From positions 1 through 45,460 of the forward strand of contig JAWPGT010000132.1 in the NCBI GenBank assembly GCA_034638255.1: 45,460 nucleotides of DNA. Reading direction: 5' to 3'. The position numbers were made by a program, and so were the translations under genes. This document shows, piece by piece, positions 22,561 to 31,617 of the stretch. Each line of letters opens with the position of its first letter. Positions within the stretch are counted from its first letter, which is position 1. The notes below the pieces were generated by a model, which had not been told where the DNA came from, did no database searches, and was given only the letters and a program-made list of their open reading frames with translations. Source of the DNA: Coprinus comatus. Lineage: Eukaryota; Basidiomycota; Agaricomycetes; Agaricales; Agaricaceae.

Positions 22561-23832
22561 CTAGTTTTCCGAAGTCTCGGAGTTTCGAGGAGCAGAAGTT
22601 TGAGGATTATTCCCAGCTGCAACATTTGCGGGAGCGGTAACACGACGCCCACAACTGGAGTTTGGAACACCTCCACGTCCTCGGTTTGAATTGGAGGGAC
22701 CAGCAATGGCATTACCGGTGATCAACCTCCTAGGACATTCACCGACTCTATGACCAGCCGTACCGCAGAGGAGACACAAGTTGTTGTCCATTCTACGTTG
22801 ACGCTCTTGATCAGTCAAATGTCCATTACTTCCAAGGACATTTGCGAGAGGGTTACTGGGACGAGATGGTGCTTGTTGATGGAAATTGGTATTGTTAGGA
22901 CAAGGGTTGTTATTGGGACGGGTGTTATTGCTATTGTTGGGACAGTTCTGACGACGGAAATTCTGGGAAGAGTTGGGAGCCTGACGATTTTCCTGACGAA
23001 ATTCCGAGCGATTTTCGGGATGACTTTCCGGATGATTGCTGGAATTGTTAGATGATTTGGAGTTACGATTTCTTTCGCGATGGCGTTCCCAGTAACGATT
23101 GTCGAGGAGGCGAGCCTGCTGACGCATGGCATTTAATGTAGAAGGTTTCCCATTAGGAAGCATAGCCATTTGGTCCTGAATACGATTCGGAAGACCATCA
23201 TAATAATAGTCCACCAAAATCTCATCAGGCCAGTTAAGAACTCCGGCAACCCTGTTGAAAGCCACATTGTAAGTTGCAATCTCCGAGCTGGCTGCCATTG
23301 ATAAAGTTCTGATTTCCAACTTAGCTTCCACTACCAAATCCACATTTCCGAAGTTTGATCGCAATTCCTCTTCAAACGTATCCCAATCACTAAACCAATC
23401 TAATTCGTCCCAATCCTCCGTGTGGGTCATGATAGTCTCAAACCATTGGCTTGCCGGCCCAGTCAAGAATGTAAGGCAAAATCCGACTTTATCCTTGTCG
23501 GTGGCAAACTGCTGGTTATTAGTGTCGAAATAAAGATGGATATGATGAAGAAATGCAGCAAATTCCCGAGGGTTTTCCCCAGAGAATGTAGGAGGTTCGC
23601 GAGTGTGACAAGGAACACGGGGCACATTGTTGTTGTTATTGTTGTTGTTGAGGGCATCTGTAAGGTGATTGATAATTTCTAACAACCTATCCTGTCCCTG
23701 TGGTCCAGCTCCTCCTGCACCTGCATCATCATCATCATCATCTTCTTCACCCCCGGCGTTGTTGTTGTTGTAGGGAGGAAGATTTTCTGGCATAGCGGCT
23801 GCTCTAGAATTGTTCGTTGTACAGGGTGGCAT
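22561..23832 (-). CDS. Gypsy Gag with CCHC zinc knuckle
   Basis: Intact 423-aa capsid/nucleocapsid precursor. Residues 1-70 are Asn- and Asp-rich. The capsid-like retrotransposon gag domain follows (EFAAFLHHIHLYF, LTGPASQWFE, IATYNVAFNRVAGVL). Then come an Asn/Arg-rich linker and a CCHC knuckle C-x2-C-x4-H-x4-C (CLLCGTAGHRVGEC). The stop at 22563-22561 lies within TCGGAAAACTAG, where the pol frame overlaps in -1. The first ATG lies 28 bp inside the 5' LTR boundary. This is the only undamaged structural frame of the element. Confidence 0.92.
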   Translation of the reverse strand: MPPCTTNNSRAAAMPENLPPYNNNNAGGEEDDDDDDAGAGGAGPQGQDRLLEIINHLTDALNNNNNNNNVPRVPCHTREPPTFSGENPREFAAFLHHIHLYFDTNNQQFATDKDKVGFCLTFLTGPASQWFETIMTHTEDWDELDWFSDWDTFEEELRSNFGNVDLVVEAKLEIRTLSMAASSEIATYNVAFNRVAGVLNWPDEILVDYYYDGLPNRIQDQMAMLPNGKPSTLNAMRQQARLLDNRYWERHRERNRNSKSSNNSSNHPESHPENRSEFRQENRQAPNSSQNFRRQNCPNNSNNTRPNNNPCPNNTNFHQQAPSRPSNPLANVLGSNGHLTDQERQRRMDNNLCLLCGTAGHRVGECPRRLITGNAIAGPSNSNRGRGGVPNSSCGRRVTAPANVAAGNNPQTSAPRNSETSEN

Positions 23833-23847
23833 ACAAATCCGGAATTT

Positions 23848-23858
23848 AGTTTCAGAAT
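23848..23858 (-). other. Self-priming primer-binding site of gypsy
   Basis: Two bases inside the 5' LTR, the minus strand reads ATTCTGAAACT, which lacks the TGG expected for tRNA 3'-end priming. It is perfectly complementary to AGTTTCAGAAT in the LTR (24055-24045), placed where the transcript should start. This is the Tf1/sushi self-priming layout. Confidence 0.65.
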
Positions 23859-23860
23859 AC

Positions 23861-24468
23861 TGTTAAATACTGAAAATACCGAGAGGGATGACCCTTGGCT
23901 TCAGCATGTGTGCTGGGCCTCCGGAATTTGTACAAGGTCTATTTACGAATTTCTGGGGGACTTCCGGCAGAGTTTCCAGAAGACCGGAAAAGTAAGAGTG
24001 CAGGCGGTTGAGATGATTCGGAGAGTTAAGAGTATATCAGGTCGATTCTGAAACTGAGGAAATACAAACATAGCAGTGAACTATTTATACGAAATGCCGT
24101 AACGGATAAAAAAGGTAATAAGGAATAACGGAAATCTGAATCAGAGAAGAAATACAAATGGAGGTAGATAAAACGGAAGACGGAAAGTAATGGCATAATA
24201 TTGGAGAATTAAGAAGCATAGGAAACGCATGGAAATGTCAAACTCAACTGAATAGAATTGATAACTGAAGAATAAGCAAGATAAGAAAAACCCGGAATTT
24301 CCGGAGGACGGAAAAGTCCCTTTGAATAATTAATGAACAATGGAAATCTGGAAATTAGGAAATTCAGGAAGATCGGAAATCTGGAGATTCGCTGTCTAAT
24401 CGGAATTGTGATATGTGAACTTGGCAGAATTCAGGGTTAGCGGTCATGTGATGGAACAGAATATGACA
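23861..24468 (-). repeat. Gypsy 5' LTR
   Basis: 608 bp. From the TATA box and predicted start site, U3 is about 24468-24056 and R-U5 about 24055-23861. It differs from the 3' LTR at six sites, all CpG transitions. Confidence 0.95.
24082..24089 (-). promoter_or_regulatory. TATA box of gypsy 5' LTR
   Basis: TATAAATA on the minus strand ends up 34 nt upstream of the AGTTTCAGAAT that pairs with the primer-binding site. That spacing fits transcription starting at the priming sequence. Confidence 0.65.
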
Positions 24469-26572
24469 CAACTATGGTATTGTTATTGCTAGCATTGTCA
24501 AGTGTGATCCAACCAATCTAAACATATCATTAAAACTTTACTATACTTCAGAAAAAGAGTATCTTACCTTATCGTTACAGTAGTGATTAAGGATATTTAG
24601 AAATACAGCAGCTAAATGTTCACCTGTATGACGTTGAGGAACCCAATGAAAAGCAATCAGCTCTGTGTGGAGTGTTAGGGTATACTCTGAACCACATTGC
24701 ATATTTTTGGTATGGTGCTCAATCCAATGAGCAGTAATAGCAATAAACAGTGAGAGATTGCTATCTGTCCAACAATCTGATGTAAATGATATCTTTCCTA
24801 AGGCCTTCTACAATATTGCAATAATATTAATATCAATAGAGTAGTATTGAAAAAATGACTTACTTTCATTTCACCACTTAAATACACCATATGTTGTTGC
24901 CAGAGTTCAATAATTAAAGAGCGAAGTTTGGTTCGATGTGGAAGACCATCATTTTGAAGTTCAGGTCACAACATAAATAAAAGAGAGCAAAATCGGGGAT
25001 TATCAATGACACTAAGTGACTAGTAATATTTATTTCAGTAAAATAATGTAGGAATAACAAATGCATGCTGAGTTGGGTGGACTGGATGCATCGGGTGATT
25101 GATGTGACATGTGAAGGATAGCTGCTTTCTTTTTGGTTGGACTGGGACTGTGTCCGTGTCTTCAGACACATCTTCTCTTTGTATATGGTTGATAGTTTAG
25201 AGATGGGCCATATTGTTTAGTGGATAGTATTTCTTGACTTTCTTTAAGTTTCTGTAATGCAATACGGAGTGTTTCATCTTTTGATGTAATGTTGATTTGG
25301 AGCCGATTACAGTCAGCAACCCAAATCATTAAATAGTGAGTATAAAGATGTCGTCGAAGAGTACTAGTGCTACTTGATGTTTGATAGGGATCTGGTGGAG
25401 TTACTGAAGAATTGTTTATATGCAATTGTCTTAAACCTATATCAGTATAGTCAATATTGATATCGATAATAGTACTACTTACATGCAATATTTGCATTTT
25501 CGATAACTGTCTTGCTCAATAAAAAATGGTTGAATATCTTTTGCTGCTCGAGATGTTTTTTTAATTACTACTCGAACTTGAGTAGGTGTATATGAGGGAG
25601 TGCGAGTACGAGTATATGATCGAGGAGTTTCTGGTGGATGTAGTGGAGAAATACTAGAAATTTGTTGCTCGATACCAACCTGATCCCCAGCTGGAGAGAA
25701 CAATATAGATGAGAACTGGATATTAGTTCCATCAGTTGTTGGTATTACTGAAGATGTTAGAATAGATTCAGAAATCGGTAGAGTTGTAATGATAAAAGGG
25801 TTAAGATTTCCGGTATCTAAAATAGGTGTGGTAGGTGTCGGAGTAGGGGGTAATTCCACTTGTAATGGAGTAGTAGTTGGAGCTCTAGGTAAATCTTGTT
25901 GTTCAGTAGGTGCTATATTCTTTGGAGGACGACCACGTTGACGTGGCTTTGCTAATAATATATTTTAGTTATTAAAGTATTTAATAGAGAATATTGAACA
26001 TACGGTTTACTTCAAAAACAGTCTGGGATGCTCCATTTGCATATTGGATATTAGCGGACTTTTTCGGAGCCATAGTCTAGTTGAGAACAACTTAGAAAAT
26101 GAAGAAAAATATGCAAGTAGGGTAGGTATGGCATGCTAGTTGAGAGCGAGGGGGGAGGTGAGGTACTAAGGTAGCAATGGTGAGCGATACACAGTTTTAT
26201 ACTTAGTCTTTTCAATTTTTCGGGTCATGTTGATATCACAATTCCATAGTATTGATATTGATCATTAACTATCTAGTTGCAAATGAACGGAAGGACCATA
26301 AAGTGAGTACAAAAGCAAAAGAGTCTAGACAAGAGGACATACCAATACAATTACTAAACCTATCATCCTCGTATGTATACAGATTACTCCTGTGATTGAA
26401 TTTACACATTAGCTTGTTACTGTAATTGAAAGCTCAAGTGTTACTTACCATGCCTAGGCTTTAATACCAGGAGTTGAATTCTACACCTAGTACCTATAGA
26501 TGGTTAACAAATTAAAGGTGGAACTTGAGCATGAGTTTCATACCTAAGATGGGAGAATATCATTACTCTATT

Positions 26573-26901
26573 TGTCAGGATTGCTCTAGACAGTCCCTAA
26601 GGTCAGCACTTCTGTGAGTTGTGGTTGGACATTATCTGTTGATTGGGACTTGTACATGATTTGCGATCTTTGTGACATCACAGTGTCACGTCACACATAG
26701 CTGAAGCGTCCTGCAGACACATGAAGACTCTCTAGTCTAATACAAGTGTCTGCAGGTGAGTAATAATAATGTTATCCTATACTCTAGTCTAATACAAGTG
26801 TCTGCAGTACTTGCTTAATATCTCACTCATTTCTTGACCGATTCCTTTCATTCCTTCGTCGTCGCGTCCGTCTCGTCGTCCTCTACGTTCCTGCGCTTAC
26901 A
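26573..26901 (+). repeat. Copia 5' LTR
   Basis: 329 bp, TGTCAGG to TTACA. It contains a 26-bp direct repeat (26730-26755, 26782-26807) ending in GTGTCTGCAG, plus an inverted copy of that end (26711-26720). Confidence 0.96.
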
Positions 26902-26918
26902 GATTATGGGCCCCGTGC
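26902..26918 (+). other. Copia primer-binding site, probably initiator-tRNA anticodon arm
   Basis: GATTATGGGCCCCGTGC directly follows the 5' LTR. Its complement contains CCCATAA, the initiator-Met anticodon loop, rather than a tRNA 3' end. Drosophila copia and relatives prime from such half-tRNAs. Confidence 0.5.
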
Positions 26919-26979
26919 TTTAGGACTTCAAGAAATCGCGATATCTATTTATTACCACCTTTTCCCATCCTTATCCTAG

Positions 26980-29900
26980 ATGGTGTGTTTATACCCCACA
27001 CCAAAGGTTGCCTCCATCCGGGAGCTGGGATTTCAGCACTCTACCCTTCCCTCAAGAACATCAGCTACACCTCAGGCCGATTACCCAACTTCCAAATGTG
27101 ATTTTTGCGAAGTTACAGGCCACTCTCAGGTCACATGCACTAGTCTTGAGAAGGCAAGACGAAAAGCCCAATTCCTCGCGAATGAACGGTCGGAACCACG
27201 TCAAACCTCGCACACATGTCCGTCACTATCCTCGCTACACTCATGCCAAATTTCACGCGACGCCGATCTCTCTACGATCACCGAGTTCGCTGGCAGTGCA
27301 ACCTCTATCCATTCCTCTTCCAACCCTCTCCAGGTTCACGCAGACTTCCAATGGCTTGTCGACACCGGTGCAACATCACACATGACTCCTCATCGTCACT
27401 GGATCAAAGACTACACGCCTACCAACATCCCTATCCGCTTAGCAAATAATTCTGTTGTCTATGCTGTTGGAATGGGATCTGTCATGTTTGAACCTATCTT
27501 GAAGGGAAAGAAGGCTAGAGTGGTGGAATTTTCGCGAGTCCTACACGTTCCTGACCTTGGAAGCAACCTCCTAGCTTGCCTATACCTGGCTCGGCACAAG
27601 GGATTTAACATCAATATCTCTTCTCACTCCCTTTCCTTCCGAAAATCCAGAACTACTCTTTTCACTGCCACTATCAACCCCAACAACTCTGCTCATCTTA
27701 ATGGCACTGTCATCGCTGCTGAGAGTGCATTTTTGGCATCCACACTCCCTCTGGACCTCACCCTATGGCATAGACGCTTCATTCACCACAATTATGCTGA
27801 TGTAAAGAAGATGATTGATCAAGACCTCGTCACTGGCCTCTCCCTCGTTTCGAACACCTCTCCTGACCCCATCTGTGAGCCCTGCCTTGCTGGAAAGATG
27901 CACTCGACCTCATTCCCTCCCTCAACTCATCATAATCGCTCTCCACTCGAACTCGTTCACTCCGATCTTCACGGTCCTCTCCCTACATCCACAGCTCAAG
28001 GTTTCAAGTACTGGATCACCTTCATTGATGATGCCACCAGATTTCGCTGTATTGCTCTTCTCAAGGCGAAGTCAGAAGCCTTCGACGCTTTCAAACGCTT
28101 TAAGGCATGGGCAGAAAACCAACTCGGAGTGAAGATCAAAGCGCTTCAAGATGATAAGGGAGGTGAATACATGTCGAACGCATTTCTCTCATTCACAACC
28201 GAATGTGGGATCGAACGAAGGCACTCTACTCGTAACCGACCTCAGCAAAATGGTCTCGCTGAACGTGCTAATCGAACGATGGGTGAACGTATCACTACAA
28301 TGCTTTCAGAATCTGGTCTTCCTCCTTCCTTCTGGGGTGAATGTCTCGCAGCCATGGTCCATGTCTGGAATCTTCTCCCCACTTCACCACTTCCTTACAC
28401 CACCCCATTCGAGGCTTTCTACAAACGCAAACCCGACGTATCTCATCTTCGAGTTTGGGGATGTACTGCTTATGTTTTCATACAGAAGGATCGACGTACA
28501 TCTCTTGAACCTCATATGGAGAAGTGTATTTTCTTGGGGTATGAGCATGGATATAAAGGATGGAAGTTCTACAATCCTACAACTCGAAAAGTCATCATCT
28601 CTGAAACTGCTCATTTCGACGAACGCTATTTTCCAGGTCTTTCAAGAGAGAAGATGAGTAATGTTCCTGACTTTTCTCTGTCACCTCCATTACCTTCCTC
28701 ATCATCATCTACTTCGACTACACCTACACTTCCCGATATGCCATTTCCCGAGGATGAAGGGGGTATCATCGAGCATACAACATCACTTTCATCTCAAGTT
28801 CCCGTTGCTCCTGTTCATCCTCCGGTCTCTGTCCCATCTTCACCATCACCTTCTCCACCACTCTCTCCAAAGCTCTCTCCACCATCAACACCTCACCTTC
28901 AACCAGCTACACCACCTCCTCCTCCTTCAACTCCTCCTCATCAACAACCTCTCCCAGCTGTACCACCTCTTCATAGACGAGGTAGTCGAGTTCGACGACT
29001 TACGTGGAAAGCTGCAGAAAACCTTCGTCAGCAACTAGAACGACAACCTCTCAACTTCGAGGATGGAGATGATGACGATGACGAAGAATTTGGGCTGTTA
29101 GCAGTAGATGAGAGAAAGGGTTTTGTAGAAGTGGAATTTGCTGCCAACACACACTCTGGTAACCCAGAATCATACAAGGCGGCAATGAATGCTCCTGATG
29201 CACATTTATGGAAGGCTGCAATGGACAAGGAGTACTCGGTATTGGAAGCAAATGGAACATGGGAATTGGTTCATTTACCTCGTGGTGAGAAAGCGATCAA
29301 GTCTGGTTGGGTTTATAAGGTTAAGGATAATCCTGATGGGTCTATCGAACGGTATAAAGCTCGTCTTGTTGCTAAAGGTTATGCTCAACGTCCCGGATAT
29401 GACTACACTGAAGTCTTCGCCCCCACTTTCCGTCCCGCCTCTCTTCGCCTCATCATCGCCCTTGCCGCCAAAGAAGGTTACAAGTTACGCTCCATTGACA
29501 TCTCCTCAGCCTTCACTTACGGTGATCTCGAGGAAGACATCTATATGCGTCAACCTGAAGGCTATCATTACGGTACTTCTGATATGGTGTTCAAACTACG
29601 GAAATCTCTCTATGGTCTCAAACAAGCAGCTCGACAATGGAACAAGAAACTTCATTCAGTCTTTACATCCCTGGGATATACCCGACTCCAATCCGACAGC
29701 TCTGTCTACATCTACTCCAAGGGTCCAGTCAAGATCATTGTTCCCATTTTCATTGACAACATTACTCTTGCTTCGAAGGATGACAAGGCGATGGATGATA
29801 CGATCAACAAGCTCTCAACTCACTTCAATCTTCGTGACCTCGGTGCTACCTCATGGTTACTGGCTATCAAAGTTGATCAAGATCCTGTTAATCGCTCTAT

Positions 29901-30717
29901 TTCACTCTCACAAGAGAAATATGTCAAGGAACTCCTTGAACGCTTCCAGATGTCTGACTGCAAACCCGTGAAGACTCCTCTCGCTCCTGGTCTCAATCTA
30001 TCCACTGTTACGGTCACTGAAGATGACAGGCTCGCTATGAAAGACACTCCCTATCTCAGTGCTGTTGGTGCCCTCCAATATCTCGCTACCATGACTCGTC
30101 CTGACATCACCTTTGCTGTCTCCTATCTTGGGAGATTCAATCACAATCCTGGTCCGAGTCACTGGGCTGCCGTCAAGCACCTATTCCGTTACTTGAAAGG
30201 GACGATGGACTACAAGCTGGTTTACAAAGGTGACATGGCCTCGAAGGATCTCTTCACTACCTACTCTGATGCTTCTCATGGTGCCTGTCTACAAACTGGA
30301 AGAGCCACTGGTGGTTACGTTACCTTGGTATGTGGTGCAGCTGTTGGTTGGTCTTCAAAACGTCAAAGTCTTGTCACCCTCTCATCAACGGAAGCTGAAT
30401 ACATCGCCGCCATTGAAGCTGGAAAGGAAATCATGTGGATGCGCAATATTCTGTCTGAGTTTGGGTACTCCCTCACTTCCCCTTCTATCCTTTATATCGA
30501 CAATCAATCCGCTATCACAGTCTCAAAGAATCCTGAACATCATGGACGTATGAAGCAATTGGACTTGCGCTTTTTCTGGCTTCGGGATGCTGTATACAAC
30601 AAGATCATTTCTCCTATCTTTATCCCCACCTCTGAACAAGTTGCCGATATCTTCACCAAGGCCGTTGAACCGAAAGCTGTCACTCATTTTATTCCTCTTC
30701 TTGGACTTTCATCATAA
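26980..30717 (+). CDS. Copia Gag-Pol polyprotein, N-terminally short and with altered RT active site
   Basis: 1,245-aa open frame. Zinc knuckle C40-x2-C43-x4-H48-x4-C53; protease VDTGATSHM (Asp128); GAG-pre-integrase block LWHRRFIHH and CEPCLAGK; integrase core with FIDDATRF (~350), DDKGGEYMS and NGLAERANRT; Pro/Ser linker; RT with WVYKVKDNPDG and RLVAKGYAQ; RNase H with TYSDASHG, STEAEYIA and YIDNQSAI. The capsid region that normally precedes the knuckle is missing: only 79 bp separate LTR and ATG. The RT box reads FIDN (Asp926, Asn927) where family members have two aspartates, a change of GAC to AAC that is a CpG transition. The copy is probably non-autonomous. Confidence 0.93.
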   Translation: MVCLYPTPKVASIRELGFQHSTLPSRTSATPQADYPTSKCDFCEVTGHSQVTCTSLEKARRKAQFLANERSEPRQTSHTCPSLSSLHSCQISRDADLSTITEFAGSATSIHSSSNPLQVHADFQWLVDTGATSHMTPHRHWIKDYTPTNIPIRLANNSVVYAVGMGSVMFEPILKGKKARVVEFSRVLHVPDLGSNLLACLYLARHKGFNINISSHSLSFRKSRTTLFTATINPNNSAHLNGTVIAAESAFLASTLPLDLTLWHRRFIHHNYADVKKMIDQDLVTGLSLVSNTSPDPICEPCLAGKMHSTSFPPSTHHNRSPLELVHSDLHGPLPTSTAQGFKYWITFIDDATRFRCIALLKAKSEAFDAFKRFKAWAENQLGVKIKALQDDKGGEYMSNAFLSFTTECGIERRHSTRNRPQQNGLAERANRTMGERITTMLSESGLPPSFWGECLAAMVHVWNLLPTSPLPYTTPFEAFYKRKPDVSHLRVWGCTAYVFIQKDRRTSLEPHMEKCIFLGYEHGYKGWKFYNPTTRKVIISETAHFDERYFPGLSREKMSNVPDFSLSPPLPSSSSSTSTTPTLPDMPFPEDEGGIIEHTTSLSSQVPVAPVHPPVSVPSSPSPSPPLSPKLSPPSTPHLQPATPPPPPSTPPHQQPLPAVPPLHRRGSRVRRLTWKAAENLRQQLERQPLNFEDGDDDDDEEFGLLAVDERKGFVEVEFAANTHSGNPESYKAAMNAPDAHLWKAAMDKEYSVLEANGTWELVHLPRGEKAIKSGWVYKVKDNPDGSIERYKARLVAKGYAQRPGYDYTEVFAPTFRPASLRLIIALAAKEGYKLRSIDISSAFTYGDLEEDIYMRQPEGYHYGTSDMVFKLRKSLYGLKQAARQWNKKLHSVFTSLGYTRLQSDSSVYIYSKGPVKIIVPIFIDNITLASKDDKAMDDTINKLSTHFNLRDLGATSWLLAIKVDQDPVNRSISLSQEKYVKELLERFQMSDCKPVKTPLAPGLNLSTVTVTEDDRLAMKDTPYLSAVGALQYLATMTRPDITFAVSYLGRFNHNPGPSHWAAVKHLFRYLKGTMDYKLVYKGDMASKDLFTTYSDASHGACLQTGRATGGYVTLVCGAAVGWSSKRQSLVTLSSTEAEYIAAIEAGKEIMWMRNILSEFGYSLTSPSILYIDNQSAITVSKNPEHHGRMKQLDLRFFWLRDAVYNKIISPIFIPTSEQVADIFTKAVEPKAVTHFIPLLGLSS

Positions 30718-30774
30718 TTCCTTTTTCATCACTATTCCTTTTCTTTTTCTCTTGTTTTCTGGACTGGCTAGATC

Positions 30775-30783
30775 AGGGGGGTA
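30775..30783 (+). other. Copia polypurine tract
   Basis: AGGGGGGTA immediately precedes the 3' LTR. Confidence 0.65.
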
Positions 30784-31112
30784 TGTCAGGATTGCTCTAG
30801 ACAGTCCCTAAGGTCAGCACTTCTGTGAGTTGTGGTTGGACATTATCTGTTGATTGGGACTTGTACATGATTTGCGATCTTTGTGACATCACAGTGTCAC
30901 GTCACACATAGCTGAAGCGTCCTGCAGACACATGAAGACTCTCTAGTCTAATACAAGTGTCTGCAGGTGAGTAATAATAATGTTATCCTATACTCTAGTC
31001 TAATACAAGTGTCTGCAGTACTTGCTTAATATCTCACTCATTTCTTGACCGATTCCTTTCATTCCTTCGTCGTCGCGTCCGTCTCGTCGTCCTCTACGTT
31101 CCTGCGCTTACA
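30784..31112 (+). repeat. Copia 3' LTR
   Basis: 329 bp, no difference from the 5' LTR seen by eye. Confidence 0.96.
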
Positions 31113-31617
31113 CTATTATGATTATCAACATCTCATCAGCTGGCAGGACTCCAGGAGCTTGATACGGCCATTTTCTTTGATATAAGAGAACCCTCAAACA
31201 AGTATGGAACATCTGTGGATAATCATGGGGGTTTTACAATGCAGCAGAAGCCAATATCAGCTCTGATCATGATTGAATGATTTATCTAAGCCTGTAGTAC
31301 ACGAAATCTCATAACCAACCACATAGAAATGTATGAATGAGTACATACCACAAGGTGTTAGTTGATCCATGAGCCCAGAGGTAATTTAACAAGCACATAG
31401 AGTCTGGAGCAGACAGAAGATCATGAGTGATTAACGATGAAGAGCAACGAGAACGTGTCCTGTTGCTGACAAATCTGACTACCATATCTAGAAATGACTC
31501 ATATCGGTTCATTGACTTGAACCAGGAAGTCGGTTGAGCGGTTCTATCTGGCTTTTTACAGTCCGACTCAACCGACTTGCGGTTTCTGAGTGAAACCATG
31601 GCAACACTACCGCTAAC

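Larger units (their letters stand above)
18161..22574 (-). pseudogene. Gypsy pol: protease, RT, RNase H, integrase, chromodomain
   Basis: Pol begins in the -1 frame relative to gag, at the gag stop. Protease active site LALVDSGSTHSF lies near 22390. RT shows VMPFGLTNAPAAFQ and YLDDILIYSND (about 20540-20700). RNase H ends in RPGRLGTKPDALTR. The integrase has the HHCC-type region (CKSCVTCMCTKPQ) and the DDE core (DFIEKL, TSDRGSEF, HPEGDGQTERTNQ). The C-terminus is a chromodomain (YKVAWLGYEGTDEEYSWLP). Breaks: a nested solo-LTR pair at 21236-21917 between protease and RT, TGA at 19777-19775 after the RNase H, and TGA 18916-18914 plus TAG 18898-18896 in the integrase. Both TGAs fit CGA-to-TGA change. 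Otherwise the frame is continuous. Confidence 0.92.
15523..24468 (-). mobile_element. Ty3/gypsy chromodomain retrotransposon (chromovirus)
   Basis: 8,946 bp including nested solo LTRs. Two 608-bp LTRs (net) start TG and end CA, bracketed by a perfect 5-bp duplication CAACT (15518-15522, 24469-24473). Gag and pol read right to left. The order protease, RT, RNase H, integrase, chromodomain defines a chromovirus. Between the integrase end and the 3' LTR lies an extra gene in the opposite orientation (16637-17866). LTR identity is 602 of 608, so the insertion is fairly young. Three nonsense codons and one nested solo-LTR pair disable pol. Confidence 0.95.
13805..26073 (-). pseudogene. hAT transposase, interrupted by gypsy and carrying nonsense codons
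   Basis: The start codon at 26073 opens MAPKKSANIQ. After a short intron comes an AT-hook-like RQRGRPPK and a Pro/Thr-rich region, then a BED-type zinc-finger beginning (DSYRKCKYCM, about 25500). The catalytic region includes ISFTSDCWTDSNLS near 24770 and IGWITLDNASNN near 24500. Gypsy cuts the exon right after that, and the frame resumes at 15522 with ESLSRLLIAQN once one copy of CAACT is removed. The C-terminal dimerisation block lies at 13900-14110 (PIQGSAVPCE-stop-VFSSGK). I see TGA where Arg is expected at three places (ML-stop-PEL, F-stop-LAMD, E-stop-VFSS) and one TAG. All three TGAs fit CGA-to-TGA decay. The element is dead. Confidence 0.85.
26573..31112 (+). mobile_element. Ty1/copia retrotransposon (4,540 bp)
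   Basis: Two 329-bp LTRs that I read as identical, bracketed by a perfect 5-bp duplication CTATT (26568-26572, 31113-31117). One long polyprotein frame in the copia order: zinc knuckle, protease, integrase, RT, RNase H. It sits inside the hAT, upstream of the transposase start. Identical LTRs make it the youngest full-length insertion here. Confidence 0.96.
13572..31609 (-). mobile_element. hAT transposon (about 4.5 kb net) split by gypsy and copia insertions
   Basis: Termini TAGTGTTG at 13572 and its complement ending at 31609 are bracketed by an 8-bp duplication, CTGCTAAC (13564-13571) and CCGCTAAC (31610-31617), differing by one CpG transition. Both 8-bp duplications and TAGTGTTG-like ends are hAT hallmarks. 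The transposase is read on the minus strand. The element contains the gypsy element 15523-24468 inside an exon and the copia element 26573-31112 upstream of the start codon. Subterminal Gly/Thr-rich GGTTTGGTC-type repeats are visible at 13580-13620. Confidence 0.85.

Noticed and set aside
23631..23780. GTT/AAC and ATC trinucleotide runs as microsatellites of interest
   Set aside because: They encode Asn and Asp runs in the Gag N-terminus and need no other explanation.
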